From Vanilla planifolia (lineage: Eukaryota > Streptophyta > Magnoliopsida > Asparagales > Orchidaceae), in contig JAIUJO010000295.1 in the NCBI GenBank assembly GCA_023846275.1, positions 248,001 to 312,000 of the forward strand: a DNA stretch of 64,000 nucleotides, in the 5' to 3' direction. The position numbers and the translations under genes are program-made. Under the pieces are notes generated by a model that saw nothing but the letters and a program-made list of their open reading frames with translations, had not been told where the DNA came from and ran no database searches. This document shows, one piece after another, positions 20,480-33,400 of the stretch (positions are counted from its first letter, which is position 1; each line of letters starts with the position of its first letter).

Positions 20480-22840
20480 AGAGTAGAGTAGAGTAGAGTG
20501 GAGTAGAGTAGAGTAGATAGAGTAGAGTAGAGGAGAGTAAAGGAGAGCAGTATAGAGTAGGGTAGAGCATAGTAGAGTAGAGTTGAGTAGATGAGAGCAG
20601 AGCAAAGCAAAGTAGTGTAGAGTAATGTATAACAGAGTCGAGTAGAGTAGAGTTGAGCTAGGTTAGGATAGCCAAGGCTAGGTTAGGATAAAGTAGAGTA
20701 TGGTAGTCTAGAGTAGAGTAGAGTAGAGTAGAGTAAAGCTAGGTTAAAGTAGTTTAGGCTAGGCTATGCTAGGGTAGGGTAGGTTGGGCTAGGGTAGGCT
20801 TAGCAAAACTAGCCAAGAGTAGAGTATAGTAGAGTAAGGTAGAGCTAAAATAGGCTAGGCTAGGCTTGGGTTGAGTAGAGTAGAGTGGGGTAGAATAGAG
20901 TAAAGTGAGTAGAGTAGACTAGAGTAGAGTAGAGTAGAGTGGAGTAGAGTAGAGTAGAGTAGAGTAGAGTAAGGTAGAGTAGATATGAGGAGAAGATAGA
21001 ACAGAAGTGGTGAGTAAAGTAGAGTAGAGGTGAGAAGAAGAAAGCAGAGTGGAGTAGAGTATAGTGTAGAAGAAAAGAGTAGAGCTGAGTAAAATAGAGT
21101 AGAGCAGAGCATAGTAGAGCAAAGTAGAGTAGAGTAGAATAGTGCAGAGTAAAGTAGAATAGAGTAGAGTGGAAGAGAGTAGTGTAGAGTAGAGAAATGC
21201 ATAATAGAGTAAAGCAGAGCAAAGCAGAGTATAGTAGAGTTAGGTTAGGCTAAGCTTGGCTAAGCTAGAATAAAGTAGAGTAGAGTAGAGTACATTATAG
21301 CGAAGCTAGGATAAGCAAGGTTATGCTAGGCTAGGTTAGTGTAGAGTTGTGTAGAGTAGAGTAGAGTGGAGTAGATTAGATTAGAGAAGAGTAAAGTAGA
21401 GTAGAGTTGGGATAGGTTGGGCTAAGCTATGCTAAGCTAGGCTAGGATAAGCTGGGTTAGGCTAGAGTTTAATAGAGTAGAGTAGAGTAGAGTAGAATAT
21501 AGTAGAGTAGAATAGAGTAGAGCTAGGTTAAGCTACGCTTGGCTAGTCTATGCTAGAGTAGAGCAGAATAGAGTAAAGTATTGTAGAGAAGAGTAGAGTA
21601 GAGCAGAGTAGAGTTGAGTAGAGTAGAGCAGAGCAAAGCAGAGTTAGGTTAGGCTATGCTAGGCTGGGTGAGGCTAGAGTGGAGTAGAGTAAGAGTAGAA
21701 TAGAGTATATTCGAGTAAAGTTGAGTAGAGTTTAGTGTAGTAGAGCTGAGCTATGTTATGTTAAGCTAAGCTAGACTAGGCTAAGCTAAGCTAGGATAGG
21801 CTAGAGTAAGAGAGTAGAGTAGAACTTTGTTAGGCTAGGTAAGGTAAGGTGAGGCTAGGATAGGCTAGAGTAGAGTATAATAGGTGAAGTATAATAGAGT
21901 AGAGTACGGCAGAGCAAAGAAAAGTAGAGCATAACAAAGCAGACTAGAGTAGAGTCGAGTAGAGCAGAGCAGAGCAGTGTAGGACTGACAAGAGCAAAGC
22001 ACTACTGAGGAGACCAAAGCAGAGCAGAGGAGAGAAAAGTAGAGCAAAGTAGGGCAAAGCTATGTTAGGCTACTCTAGGCTACGTAAGGCCAGAGTAGAG
22101 TAGAGTAGAGTAGAGCTAGGTTATGCAATGCTAATCCAGTTAGAGTATAATAGAGTAGAGTAGAGTAGAGTAGAGTATAATGGAGTATAGTAGAGTAAAG
22201 TAGGGTAGAGTAGAGTAGAGCTACGTTTAGCTGGGCTAAGCAAGGCTTGTTAGGCTAAACTAGGCTAGGTAGGCTAAGCTAGGCTAGAGTAAAGTAGAGT
22301 AGAGTAGACTAGAGTATAGTAGAGTAGAGTAGAGCAAGGTTAGGTTAGGCTAAGCTAGGCTAGGCTATACTAGGCTAGAGTAGAGTAGATTGGAGTATAG
22401 AGAAGGAGAGTAGAGTAGAGCAGAGTAGATCAGAGTAGAGTAGAGCAGAGCCGAGCACAGCATAGGAGAGTAGAGAAGAGCATAGCATAGTTAAGTTAAG
22501 CTAGCCTAGGTTGGGCTAAGTTAGGCTAGGCTAGGCCAGGCTAGTCTATTTAGAGTAATGTAGACTATAACAATATAGAGTAGAGTAGAGCATAGTAGGT
22601 TTGTCTTGGCTAAGTTAAGCTAGGCTATTGTATAGAGTAGAGTATAGTAGAGCAAAGTAGAGTAGAGTAGAGTCGAGAAGAGCAAAGAAGAGTAGGGCAG
22701 AGAAAAGAAGAGTAGGGTAGAGCATAGTAGAGCAGAGTAAAGTTCGGTTAGGCTAAGAAATCTTAGGCTAGAGTATAATAGAGTAGAGTAGAGTACTATA
22801 GAGCTTGGTTAGGCTAGGGTAGGCTAGGTTATAGTAGAGT
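20480..22840 (+). repeat. Satellite segment between the 70-bp duplication and the poly(A) insertion
   Basis: This is standard A/B alternation. Between about 20855 and 21222 A-type monomers dominate and B-blocks are nearly absent. As a result the minus strand is open in several frames at once there, giving spurious frames of up to about 120 residues. No gene or foreign sequence is evident. Confidence 0.8.
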
Positions 22841-22866
22841 AAAGTGGAGCAGAGTCCTATGAAGCC

Positions 22867-22925
<59 letters not shown>

Positions 22926-22935
22926 GGAGCAGAGT
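22841..22935 (+). mobile_element. Extremely 5'-truncated poly(A) retrocopy with 15-bp target-site duplication
   Basis: AAAGTGGAGCAGAGT occurs at 22841-22855 and exactly again at 22921-22935. Between the copies lie 14 non-satellite bases, CCTATGAAGCCAGT (22856-22869), and an A run to 22923, whose last three As belong equally to the right repeat. Deleting the insert plus one repeat copy restores continuous satellite. The left repeat begins after a T, so the inferred bottom-strand nick is CTTT/A, close to the TTTT/A preference of L1-type endonucleases. Repeat length, 3' poly(A) and severe 5' truncation all fit target-primed reverse transcription. The 14-bp body is too short to say whether a LINE, a SINE or an mRNA was the source. 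Confidence 0.85.
22870..22923 (+). repeat. Uninterrupted poly(A) tract of 54
   Basis: Fifty-four consecutive A residues, with no substitution, form the 3' part of the retrocopy. It is by far the longest homopolymer in the window. Long pure A tails shorten and acquire mutations quickly, so its purity suggests a young insertion. The exact length is uncertain, since sequencing of long homopolymers is error-prone. Confidence 0.9.
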
Positions 22936-23690
22936 AGAGTATAATAGAGTAGAGTAGAGTAATGTATAGTAGATTAGAGCTAGGTTATGTTAAACGAGGC
23001 AAGGTTAGGCTTGGTTGGGGTAGGCTAGGGTTGGGTTGGGTAGGCTAAAATAGATTAGAGTGGAGTCGAGTATAGTAGAGTAGAGTAGAGTAGACTAGTG
23101 TCGAGTAGAGTAGAGTAGTGTAAAGTGGAGTAGTGCAGACCAGAGTAGAGTAGAATAGAGCAGAGCAGAGTTGAGTAGAGTTGAGTAGATTAGAGTAGAG
23201 TAGAGTAGAGTTGAGTAGAGTAGAATAGAGTAGGTTAGAGTAAAGCAGATTAGAGTAGAGCAGAGTAGAGTAGAGTAGAGGTGAGGAGAGCAGAGTATAG
23301 TAGAGAAGAGCATAGTGGAGCAAAGAAGAGCTGGGTAGAGCAGAAGAGCAGAGTTGTAGAGTAGAGCAGAACAGAGTAGAGTAGAGTAGACTAGAGTAGA
23401 GTAGAGCAAAGCTAAGGTATTGTAGGCTAGGCTATGTAAGGCTAGAGTAGAGAAGAGTAGAGCTCAATTAGGTTAGGGTAGGCTAGGCAAGAGTAGAGTA
23501 AAGTATAATAGAGTAGAGTAGAGCTAGATTAGGTAATGCTAGGCTTGGTTAGGCTAGAGTAGAGTAGAGTATAATAGAGTAGGGTAGAATAAAGTAGAGT
23601 AGAGTGGAGTAGAGTAGAGCAGAGTAGAGTAGAGTGGTTTAGAGTAGAGTAGAGTTAAGTAGAGTAGAGTAGAGTAGAGTAAAGTAGTGT

Positions 23691-23734
23691 AGAGGAGAGG
23701 AGAGGAGAGGAGAGGTGAGGAGAGGAGAGAAGAG
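23691..23734 (+). repeat. Purine tract (AGAGG)n
   Basis: 25 uninterrupted purines (23691-23715) are followed after one T by 18 more. The monomer is AGAGG rather than AGAGT. The tract has near mirror symmetry and could in principle form a triplex (H-DNA) under supercoiling. That is a structural inference only. Confidence 0.75.
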
Positions 23735-25027
23735 CTGAACAGAGCATAGTAGAGTAGAGAAGAGTAGAGCAAAGAATAGTAGAGCAGAGCAAAGTAGAGT
23801 AGAGTAGAGAAGAGTAGAGTAGAGCAGAGCAAAGTAGAGTAGACCAGAGAAGAGTAGACAATACCATAATTGAATAAAGGAGAGGAGAGTAGAGTAAAGA
23901 AAAGTAAAGCAAAGTAGAGTAAAGTAGAGTAGAGTAGAGAAAAACTAGGTTAGGCTAGACTAAGTAGGGCTAAGCAAGGCTAGAGTAGAGTAAAGTAGAG
24001 AAGAGTATAATAGAGCTAGGTAAGGCTAGAGTTATATAGAGTAGTGTAGAGAAGAGTGGAGTGGAGTCGAGTAGGATGGAGTAGAATAGAGTAGAGCAAA
24101 GTAAACTAGAGTAGAGCATAGTAGAGCAGAGCTGAGCAGAGCTTAGTTATGCTAGGCTTGGCTAGGTTAGAGTAGAGTAGAATAGATTATAGATGAGTGA
24201 AGTAGAGTAAAGCTTTCTTAGGTTAGGTTAGGCTAGGCTATGTTAGAATAGAGTTGAGTAGAGTTGATTGGAGTAAAGTTGAGTAAAATAAACTAGAGCT
24301 AAGTTAGGCTCGGCTATGCTAGGCAAGGCTAAGGAAGGTTATGTTAGGCTTGGCTAGGCTAGAGCAGAGTAGAGCAGAGTAAAGTAAAGTAGAGTATAGC
24401 TAGGTTAAGTTAGGCTAAGGTAGGCTAGAGTAGAGTATAGTAGAGTAGAGTAGAATAGAGCAGAGTTGAGAATAGCGTGCAGAGTAGGGTAGAGTAGAGT
24501 AGAGTAGAGCAATACAGGGCAAAGCTAACCAGTGTTAGGTTAGCCTAAGCAAGGCAAGGGTAGGCAAGGCTAGGCCAGGCTAAGCTATACTAGAGTGGAG
24601 TAGAGTAGAGTAGAGCAAGGTTAGGCAAGGCTAGGAGGCTATGCTAGGTTAGAGTATAGTTGAGTAGAGTAGAGTAGAGTTGAGTAGTTTGGAGTAGAGC
24701 TAGGTTAAGCTAGGCTAGGGTAAGCTAAGCTAGGGTAGGTTAGGTAAGGCTAGGCTAGAGTAGAGTTGAGTATAGTAGAGTAGAGTAGAGTAGAGTAGAA
24801 TAGAGCTTGGTTAGGCTAAGTTAAGCGAAGCTAAGCTAGGCTGGAGTAGAGTAGAGTGTAGTAGAGTACAGTAGAGTAAAGCAGAGTTGAGAACAATAGA
24901 GTAGTGCCATGTAGAATAGAGAAGTGTATAATAGAGCAGAGTAGAGCTCAAAAGAGAAGAGTAGCATAAAGTAGAGCTAGGTGAGCATAAGTTAGGCTAG
25001 GTTAGAGTAGAGTAGAGTAAATTAATG

Positions 25028-25068
25028 TAGAGTAGAGTAGAGTAGAGTAGAGTAGAGTAGAGTAGAGT
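25028..25068 (+). repeat. Long uninterrupted A-monomer run
   Basis: About eight consecutive perfect AGTAG units occur without a variant, one of the longest perfect A runs I noticed. Most A-blocks are broken by variants every few units, so such a run suggests local re-homogenisation by slippage. Confidence 0.7.
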
Positions 25069-28000
25069 AAAGTGGAGTAGAGTAGAGCTAGCTTAAGCTA
25101 GGCTAAGCTAGGCCAGGCTATGCTAGGCTAGGTTAGGCGAGGCTAAGGTAGAGTAGAGTCGAGTTGATTTGAGTATAGGTAGGCTAGGTTAGGTTAGGCT
25201 AGCCTAGACATAGCTAAGGTAGAGTAAAGAAGAGCACAGAAGAGTAGAGTAGAGCAAAGTAGAGTAAAGCAAATTAGAGTAGAGCATAGTAGAGTAGAGG
25301 AAAGCAGAACAGAGCAAAACAAAGCAGAGTAGAGCAGAGCAAGGTTTTGTTAAACAAGGTTAGGCTAGGATAGGCTAGGCTAGGTTAGAGTCAAGTAGTG
25401 TAGAGTACAAAAAAGTAGAGTAGAGGAGAGTAGAGCTAGGTTAGGTTAGCCAAGGCTAGGCTAGGCTAGAGTAGAGTAGAGTAGAGTAGAGTATAGTAGA
25501 CTAGAGTAAAGCATAGCAGAGTATAGCAGAGCATGATAGAGTAGAGTAGAGCAAAGTAGAGTAGAGTAGAGAAGAGCAGAGCATAGTAGAGTATAGTATA
25601 GCAAAGCTATGTTAGGTTAGGCTAGGTTAGAGTAAAGTAGAGTAGAGTAGAGTAGAGTAAAGTATAGTAGAGCTTGGATAGGTTAGGCAAGACTAGGTTA
25701 AGCAAAACTCTACTAGAGTAGAGTAGAGAAGAGTATAGTAGAGTAAAGTAGAGTGGAGCATAGCAGAGCAGAGTAGAAGAGAGTAGAGTAGAGTAAGGAA
25801 AAGTAGAGCTGAGTAAAACCGAGCAAAGGAGAGTAGAGTAGAGCAGTTTGAAGCAAAGCAGAGCAAAGTAGAGAAGAGTATAGCAGAGCTAGGTTAGGTT
25901 AAGATAGAGTAGAGTAGAGTAAAGCTATGTTAGGCTAAGTTAGGTTAGAGTAGAGTAGAGTAGAGTGGAGTAGAGTGGAGTGGAGTAGAGGAGAGTAGAG
26001 TAGAGTAGAGCTAAGTTAGGTTAGGTTAGGCTAGGCTAGGCTAGGTTAGGCTAGGCTTGGCTAAGCTAGAGTAGAGTATAGTAGAAAACAGTAGAGTAGA
26101 GCTAGGTTAAGCTATTCTAGGCTAGGCTAGGTTACAACAAAATTGAGTAGAATATAATAGGGCAGAGTAAAGCAGAATAGAGTATAGTAGAGTAGAGAAG
26201 AGGAGTGTAGAATAGAGTAGAGTAGAGCTAGGTTAGGATAGGCTAGGTTGGATAAGGGTAGGCTAGAGTAGAATAGAGAAGAGTAGTTTTAGGATAAGCT
26301 AAGCATGGGTAGGTTAGGCTAGGTTGTTGTATAGTAGAGTAGAAAAAAGTATAATATAGTAGAGTAGAGCAGAGAAGAGTTAGGTTAGCCTAGGCTAGGC
26401 TAAACTAAGCTAGAGTACAGAAGAGTAGTGTAGAGCAGCATATAGAAGAATAGAGTATAACAAAGCTTGGTTTAGGCTAGGCTAGGCTAGAGTAGAGTAT
26501 GGTGGAGTAGAGTAGAGTAGAGTAGAGTAGAGAAGAGTAGAGTAGAGTAGAGGAGAGTAGAGTTTCATACAGTTGAGTATAGTAAAGTATAGTAGAGTAG
26601 AGTAGAGTAGAATAGAGAAAGGTTAGGCTAGGCTAGGCTATGCTAGGTTAGGTCATGCTAGAGTAGAGTAGAGTAGGGTTTAGTAGAGTACAACAAGGTT
26701 AGGCTATGTTAAAGTAGAGTATAGTAGAGTAGAACAGAGTAGAGTAGAGTAGAGTTATGTTCAGCTAGGCTAGGCTAGGCTATACTAGGCTAGAGTAGAG
26801 TTGAGTAGAGTAGAGTTAGCTTAGGCAAGGCTAGGCTAAAGTATAATGGAGCAGAGTAGAGTACAGATGAGCAAAGCAAAAATGAGCAAAGTAGAGCCGT
26901 GTAGAGCTGAGCTAGCTACAGTTAGGTTAGTCTAAGCTAGATGAGGCCATACAAGGCTAGGCTAAGCTAGGTTAGAGTAGAGTAGAGTAGAGCTAGGTTA
27001 GGTTAAGCTAGGCTAGACTAGGTTAGAGTAGAGTAGAGTAGAGTATAAAAAAGTAGAGTAGAGTAAAGTAGAGTAGTGTAGAGCTAAGTTAGGCTAGGCT
27101 ACACTAGGGTAGGCTAGGAGAGAGTAGAGTGGAGTTGAGTAGGGTAGAGTATAGTAGAGCTTGGTTAGATTTAGATAGGCTAGGTTAGGAGAGGCTATAA
27201 TAGAGTAGAGTAGAGTAGAGCAGAGTAGAGCTGAGTAGAGAAGAGGAAAGCACAGCAGAGTAGAGATGAGAAGAGCATATTAAAGCAGAGTAGAGAAGAG
27301 TAGAGTAGAGCAGAGCAAAGTAGAGCTTAGTTGAGAAGAGGAGAGTCGAGCAAAGTAAAGCTAGTCATGTTAAGCTAGCCTTGGTTTGAGTAGAGTAGAC
27401 TAGAGTAGATTAGAGTAGAGTTGAGTAGAGTAGAGTAGAGTATAGTAAAGTAGAGTAGAGAAGAGTGAGGCTAAGTTACTCTAGGCTAGGATAGGTTTGG
27501 CAAGGCTAGAATAGAGTTGAGTAGAGTAGAATTATGTTTTGTTTGGCTAGGTTAGGCTAGGTTTTGCTAGGCTAGGCTAAGTTATGCTTGGCTTAAGTAG
27601 ATTAGTGTATAGTTGAGTGGAGTAGAGTAGAGTTAGGTTTTTTTAGGCTATGCTAGGCTAGGTTTAACTAGGCCAGGCTAACCTGAGCTGGGCTTTGCAA
27701 AAGTAGAGTAGAGCAAAGAAGAGTATAGAAAAGCATAGCATTGTAGAGTAAAGCAGAGTAGAGTAAACTAGAGCTAAGTTAGGCTAGGTTAGGCTAGGCT
27801 ATGCTAGGTTAGGTTAGCCTAGGCTCGTTTCGAGTAGAGTAGAGTTGAGCTTGGTTAGGATTGGCTAGGCTTTGCTAGAGTAGAGTTTTTTAGAAGAGAG
27901 TAGAGTGGAGCAGAGCAGAGTAGATGAGAGCAGAGTGGAGTAGAGCAGAGTTGAGTTGAGCTGAGCAGGGCAAAATAGAGTTCCATAGAGCATAGCAGAG

Positions 28001-30354
28001 TAGGCCAAAGTAGAGCAAAGCTAGGTTTGGCTAGGCGAACCTAGAGCAGAGTTGAGTAGGGTAGAGTAGAGCTTAGTTAGGCTAGGCTAGCTTAGGCTAA
28101 GCTAAACTAGGCTATAGTGGAGTAAAATAGAGAAGAGTAGAACAGAGTAGAGTAGAGCAGAGTAGAGTAGAGAAGAGCATAACAGAGTAGAGCCAAGTAG
28201 AGCAAAGTGGAGTAGAGTAGAGCATAGCAGAGTAGAGCAGAGCTAAGTTAGGCTAGGCTAGACTAGGTTAGAGTAGAGTAGAGTTGAGCTAAGTTAGGCT
28301 AGGCTAGGTAAGGTTAGGTTATAGTAGAGTAGAGTAGAGTAGAGCATAGAAGAGTAGAGTAGAGCAGAGTAGAGTATACTAGAGTATAATAGAGATAGTG
28401 TAGTTTAGGGCACGCTAGGCGAGGCTAGGCTAGATTAGTTTAGCTAGGCTGTGATAGGCTAGGCTAGAGTAGAGTCAAGTAGAGTAGAGTAAAGCAAGGT
28501 TAGGCTAGGTTTGCCTAGGGTAGGCTAGGCCAGGCTAGAGCAGAGAATTATAGAGTAGAGTAGAGCAAGGTTAGGCTTGACTAGGCTAGAGTGTAGTAAA
28601 GAAGAATAGAGTAGAACAGAGTTGAGAAGAAAAGAGTAAATCAGAGTAGAGTAGAGCAGTACAGAGTAGAGAAGAGTAGATTATAGAAGAGTAGAGCAGA
28701 GCAAAGCAGAGTTAGGTTAAGTTAGGCTAGGGTAGGCTAAACTTGGCTAAGCAAGAGTAGAGTATAATAGAGTAGAGTAGAGTATGGTAGAGTTGAGTAC
28801 AGTAGAGCTTGGTTATGCCAGGCTAGGCTAAGTTAGAGTAGAGTATTTAAGAGTATAATATAACTGAGTGGATTAGAGTTGAGAAGAGCAGAGTAAAGTA
28901 GAGTAGAGCAAGTTTAGGCAAGGCTTGGGTAGGGTAGGCTAAGCTAAGCTAAGCTAGAGTATAGTAATGTTGATTAGAGTAGTGTAGAGTAAAGTAGAGT
29001 GTTGCAGAGCTAGGTTAGGCTAAACTAGGCTAGACAAGGATAAGCTTGGCTATAGTAGAATAGAGTAGAGAGGAGCAAAGTAGAGTAGAGCATAGTAGAG
29101 CATAACAGAGACAAGTAAAACAGAGGAGAGAAGAGTAGAGCCTAGTGGAGCAGAGCAGACCAGAGTAAAGCAGAGCAGAGTAAGGCTAGGCTTGGCTAGG
29201 TTAGGCAAGAGAGTAGATTAGAGTAAAGTAGTGTAGAGTATAATAGAGTATAATGTAGAGCTAGGTTAGTATAAGTTAGGTTAGGCAAGGCTAGGTTAGG
29301 TTAGGGTTTGCTATAGTAGAGTAGAGTAGAGTAGATTAGAGTAGAGTAGAGTAGAGTAGAGTAGAGTATAGAAGAGAAGAGCAAAGTAATGTAGAGTTAA
29401 GGAGAGGAGAGGAGAGCAGAGTAGAGTAGAGCAGAGCAGAGCATAGTAGAATAGAGCAAAGCTAGGTTATAATAGGATAAGCTAAGCAAGGCTTGGCTAG
29501 GCTAGAGTAAAGTAGAGTAGAAGAGAGAAGAGTAGAGCTAGGTTAGTCTACATTAAGCTTTGGCATGCTAGGTTAAGCTAGACTAGAGTAGAGTGGAGTA
29601 GTGTAGAGTAGAGTTGAGTAGAGCTAGATTAGGCTAGGCTAAGCTAGGTTAGAGTAGAGTGGAGTAGAGAAGAGTATTGTAGAGTATAATAAAGTTAAGT
29701 AGAGTGAAGCTTGGTTAGGCTATGCTAGGCTAGATTAGGCCAGGCTAGGCTAAGCTAGAGTAGAGTAGAGAAGAGTATAGATGAGTAGAGTAAGGTAGAG
29801 TAGAGTACAACTAGGTTAGGCTAGGTTAGGCTTGAGTAGAGTGGAGTAGAGTAAAATAGAGATGAGCAGAGCTGAGTAGAGTAGAGCATAGTAGAGCAAA
29901 GTAAAGTAGAGGTAAGCAGAGTATAGTAGACAAGAGCATAGCTTTGTTAGGCAAAAAAAGGCTAGGCTAAAGTAGAGTAGAGAAGAGCTTTGTTTGGCTA
30001 GGCTAAGTTAGCCTAAGTCAGAGAAGAGTAGAATAAGGCATAATAGAGTGGAGTAGTAGAGTAGAGTAGAGTAGAGCTAGGTTAGGCTAGGCTATGCTAA
30101 GCTAGGCCAGGCTATGGTTGGCTAAGTTAGGCTAGGCTAGAGTAGAGTAGAGTAGAGGGGTAGAATGGAGAAGAGTAGAGTTAGGTTAGGCTAGGCAATG
30201 CTAGGCTAAGCTAGAGTTCATAATATAGATGAGTAGATAGAGTAGAGTAGAGTAGAGTATAGAAGAGCATAGTAGAGCAGAGCATAACATAGTAGAGTAG
30301 AGCAGAGCTTGGTTAAGCAAGGATAGGCTCTTCTAGGCTAGGCTAAGCTAGAGT

Positions 30355-30440
30355 AGAATAGAGTAGAGTATAGTAGAGTAGAGCTTGGTTAAGCTAGGCT
30401 AGGCTATGTTAGAGTAGAGTAGAGTAGAGTGGAGCTAGGT
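30355..30440 (+). repeat. Dispersed satellite sub-family, member 2
   Basis: This block carries GAGCTTGGTTAAGCTAGG then CTAGGCTATGTTAGAG, preceded by a GTAGAGTATAGTAG group, in the same order as at 18506 and 38810. Similarity extends on both sides of the B-block, beyond what the generic cycle would give. The relationship is probable rather than proven by eye. Confidence 0.55.
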
Positions 30441-33400
30441 TTGGCTAGGTAATGCAAGGATGGGCTAGGCGAGGCTAGGCCAAGCTAGGCTAGGCTAGAG
30501 TAGAGTGGAGTAGAGTAGAGTAGAGCAAAGATAGTTTAAGCTAGACTAGTTTAGGTTAGGAAAGAGCATAGTAGAGTTGAGTAGAGTAGAGTAGAGAGGA
30601 GTAGAGTAGAGAAGAGTAGAGTAGCATTGAGTACAACAGAGTAGAGTATAGCATAGTACAATAGAGTAGAGAAGAGGAGAGGGGAGGAGAGTAGAGCAGA
30701 GCAGAGCATAAGTGTAAAGTAGACTAATGAAGAGAAGAGTAGTGCATAGCAAAGTAGAGTAGTGTAGAGTAGAGCAAAGCAGAGTAGAGTAGAGTAGAGC
30801 CGAGCTAGGATAGGCTAGTGTAGGCTAGGCTAGGCTAGGCTAAACTAGGCAAAGCTAAAGAAAAGTAGAGTAGAGTAGAATAGAGTAGTGTAGAGTAGAG
30901 ATAGGTTAGGCTAGGCTAGGCTAGGGTAGGATATGCTATGTTAGGCTAGGCTTGAGTAGAGTTTAGTAGAGTAGAGCCAGATTAGGTGAGGCTAGTGTAT
31001 AATGGAGTAGAGTAGAGTAGAGTAGAATAGAGTATAGTAGAGAATAGTAGAGTAGAGGAGAGTAGAGTAGAGTAGAGTCGAGTAGACTAGAGTAGAGTAT
31101 AAAAGATGAGAGCAGAGGAGAGGAGAGCAGAGTAGAGTCATACAGAGTGGAGTAGAGTAGAGCAGAGTAGAGTAGAGCAAAGCAAAGAAGACAGAGTAGA
31201 TTTGAGAAGAGCATAGTAGAGTAAAGGAGAGCAAAGTCGAGCAGAGAAAAGTAGAGCAGAGTAGAGTAGAGCACAACATAGTAGAGTAGTGTAGAGTAAA
31301 GATATGTTAGGCTAGGCTAAGCTAGAGTGCAGTAGAGTAAAATAAAGTAGAGTAGAGTAACAAAGAGCTAAGATATGATAGGCTAGGTTATGCTAAGTTA
31401 GAGTATAGTATAGTAGAGTGAAGTAGAGTAGAGCTAGGTTAGATTAGGCTAGGCTTGGATAGGGTAGGCTAGGATTGGTTAAGCTAAGCTATGTTAGGCA
31501 AGAGTTATATTGAGTAGAGTAGAGTAAGATAGGGTAGAGTAAAGTATAGTTAGGTATGGCTGGGCTCAGCTAGGCTATTATAAGCTTGGTTATTATAGGC
31601 TAGGCTAGGCTAATGTATAATAGAGTAGAGTAGTGTAGAGTAGCGTAGAGCTTAGTTAGGCTAGGCTAGGTTAGGTTAACCTAGCCTGGGTTAGAGTAGA
31701 GTAGAGTAGAGTAGAGCAGGGCATAGAAGAGTAGAGCAGAATTGAGTAGAGCAAAGTTGAATAGAGTAGAGTAGATCAGAAGGGTGTAAAGTAGAATGGA
31801 GTAGAGAAGAGTAGGGCTAAGTAAGCTAGGCTAGCTTAGGCTAGGCTAGGTTAAAATGGAGTAGAGTATAACCAAGTAAAGTAAAGTAGGGTAGAGTAGA
31901 TTAGAGTAGAGTGGAGCTAGGTTAGGCTATACTAAGCTAGGATAGGCTATGGTAGGCTAGCTGCACTAGGCTAGAGTAGATAGCAAAGTAGAGTAGAGCA
32001 GATCAGAGTAGAGCTAAGTTATGCTAAGATGGGCTAGAGTAGAGTAGATAAGAATAGAGAAGAGTAGAGCAGAGCAGAGCTTGGTTAGGTTAAGCTAGGC
32101 TAGAATAGAGTAGAGTAGAGCTAGGTTAGGCTAGGCTAGGCTAGAGTAGAGCAGAGTAGGGTATAGTGGAGTAGAGTAGAGTAGAATAGAGCAGAGTAAA
32201 GTAGAGTAGAGCAGAGCAAAGTAGAGCAGAGTAGAAGAGAGTAGCGTAGAGCAAAGCATAGCAGAGTGAAGTATATGAGCAGAGCAAAGCAATGCATAAT
32301 AGAGTAGAGTAAAGTCGAGAAGTACAGAGCAGAGTAGAGTAGAGCAGAGAAGAGCTAGGTTAGGCTATGCAAGGCATGGCAAAGCTAGGCAAGGCTAGAG
32401 TAGCGTAGACCTAGGTAAGGCTAGGCTAGGTTAGGATAAGCTAAGCTAGGCTAGAATAGAGTCGAGTAGAGTTGAGTAGAGTAGAGTAATGTAGAGTTGT
32501 GGTAAGTTAGGTTAGGCTAGGCTAGGCTAGAGAATAGTAGAGTAGAGTAAAGTAGAGTAGAGCTAGGATAGGCATGGCTAGGATAACGTATAGTAGAGCA
32601 AAGTAGAGCAGAGCAGAGTACAAAAGAGAAAGGTAAAGTAGAGTAGGAAGAGTAGAGCAAACCAGAGCAGGGTATAGTAGAGCATAGCATAGGAAGCTAG
32701 GTTAGGATAGGTTAGAAGATGCGAGAGTAGAGTAATGTAGAGTAAAATATAGTACAGTAGAGTAGAGGAGAGGAGAGGAGAACCTAGCAGACTAGAGCAG
32801 AGTAGAGTAGAGTAGAGCAAAGTAGAGAATAGCATAGTAGAGCAAAGTAGAGTATAGCAGGGTAATGTAGAGCATAGAAGAGCTAGGTTAGGATAGGCGA
32901 GGCTAGGCTTGGCAAGGTTAGGCTAGGCTAGCCTAGAGTAACGTCGAGTAGAGTAGAGAAAGATTAGGCTAGACTAGGCTATATTTGAGTAGAGTAGAGT
33001 TGGGTAGGATATAGTAGAGTAGAGTGGAATAGAGCTTGGTTAGGCTCAGTTAGTCTTGGCCAGGCTAGGCTTGGTTAGTGTAGAGTAGAGTAGAGTTGAG
33101 TATAGCAGTGTTGAGTAGAGTTAAGTTCAGCTAGGCTAAGCTAGAGCATAGTAGAATAGAGTAGAGTAGAGTAGAGAAGAGCAGACAAGAGTAGAGTGGA
33201 GTAGAGGAGAATGTAGAGCAAAGTAGAGCATAGTAGAGGTGAGCAGAGTAGAGTAGAGAAGACCTGTGAGGAGTAGAATAGAGAAGAGTACAGTAGAGAT
33301 GCATAGAGTAGAGTAGAGCAGCATAGAGAAAAGCAGAACAGAGGATGTTAGGGTAGGGTAGAGCAAAAAAGAGCTAAGCAGAGGAGAGTAAAGAAGGGGA

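Noticed and set aside
22870-22923. Poly(A) as a gap filler or vector artefact
   Set aside because: Gaps are normally written as N, and the matching 15-bp repeats plus the 14-bp non-satellite stretch fit a biological insertion. The exact length remains uncertain.
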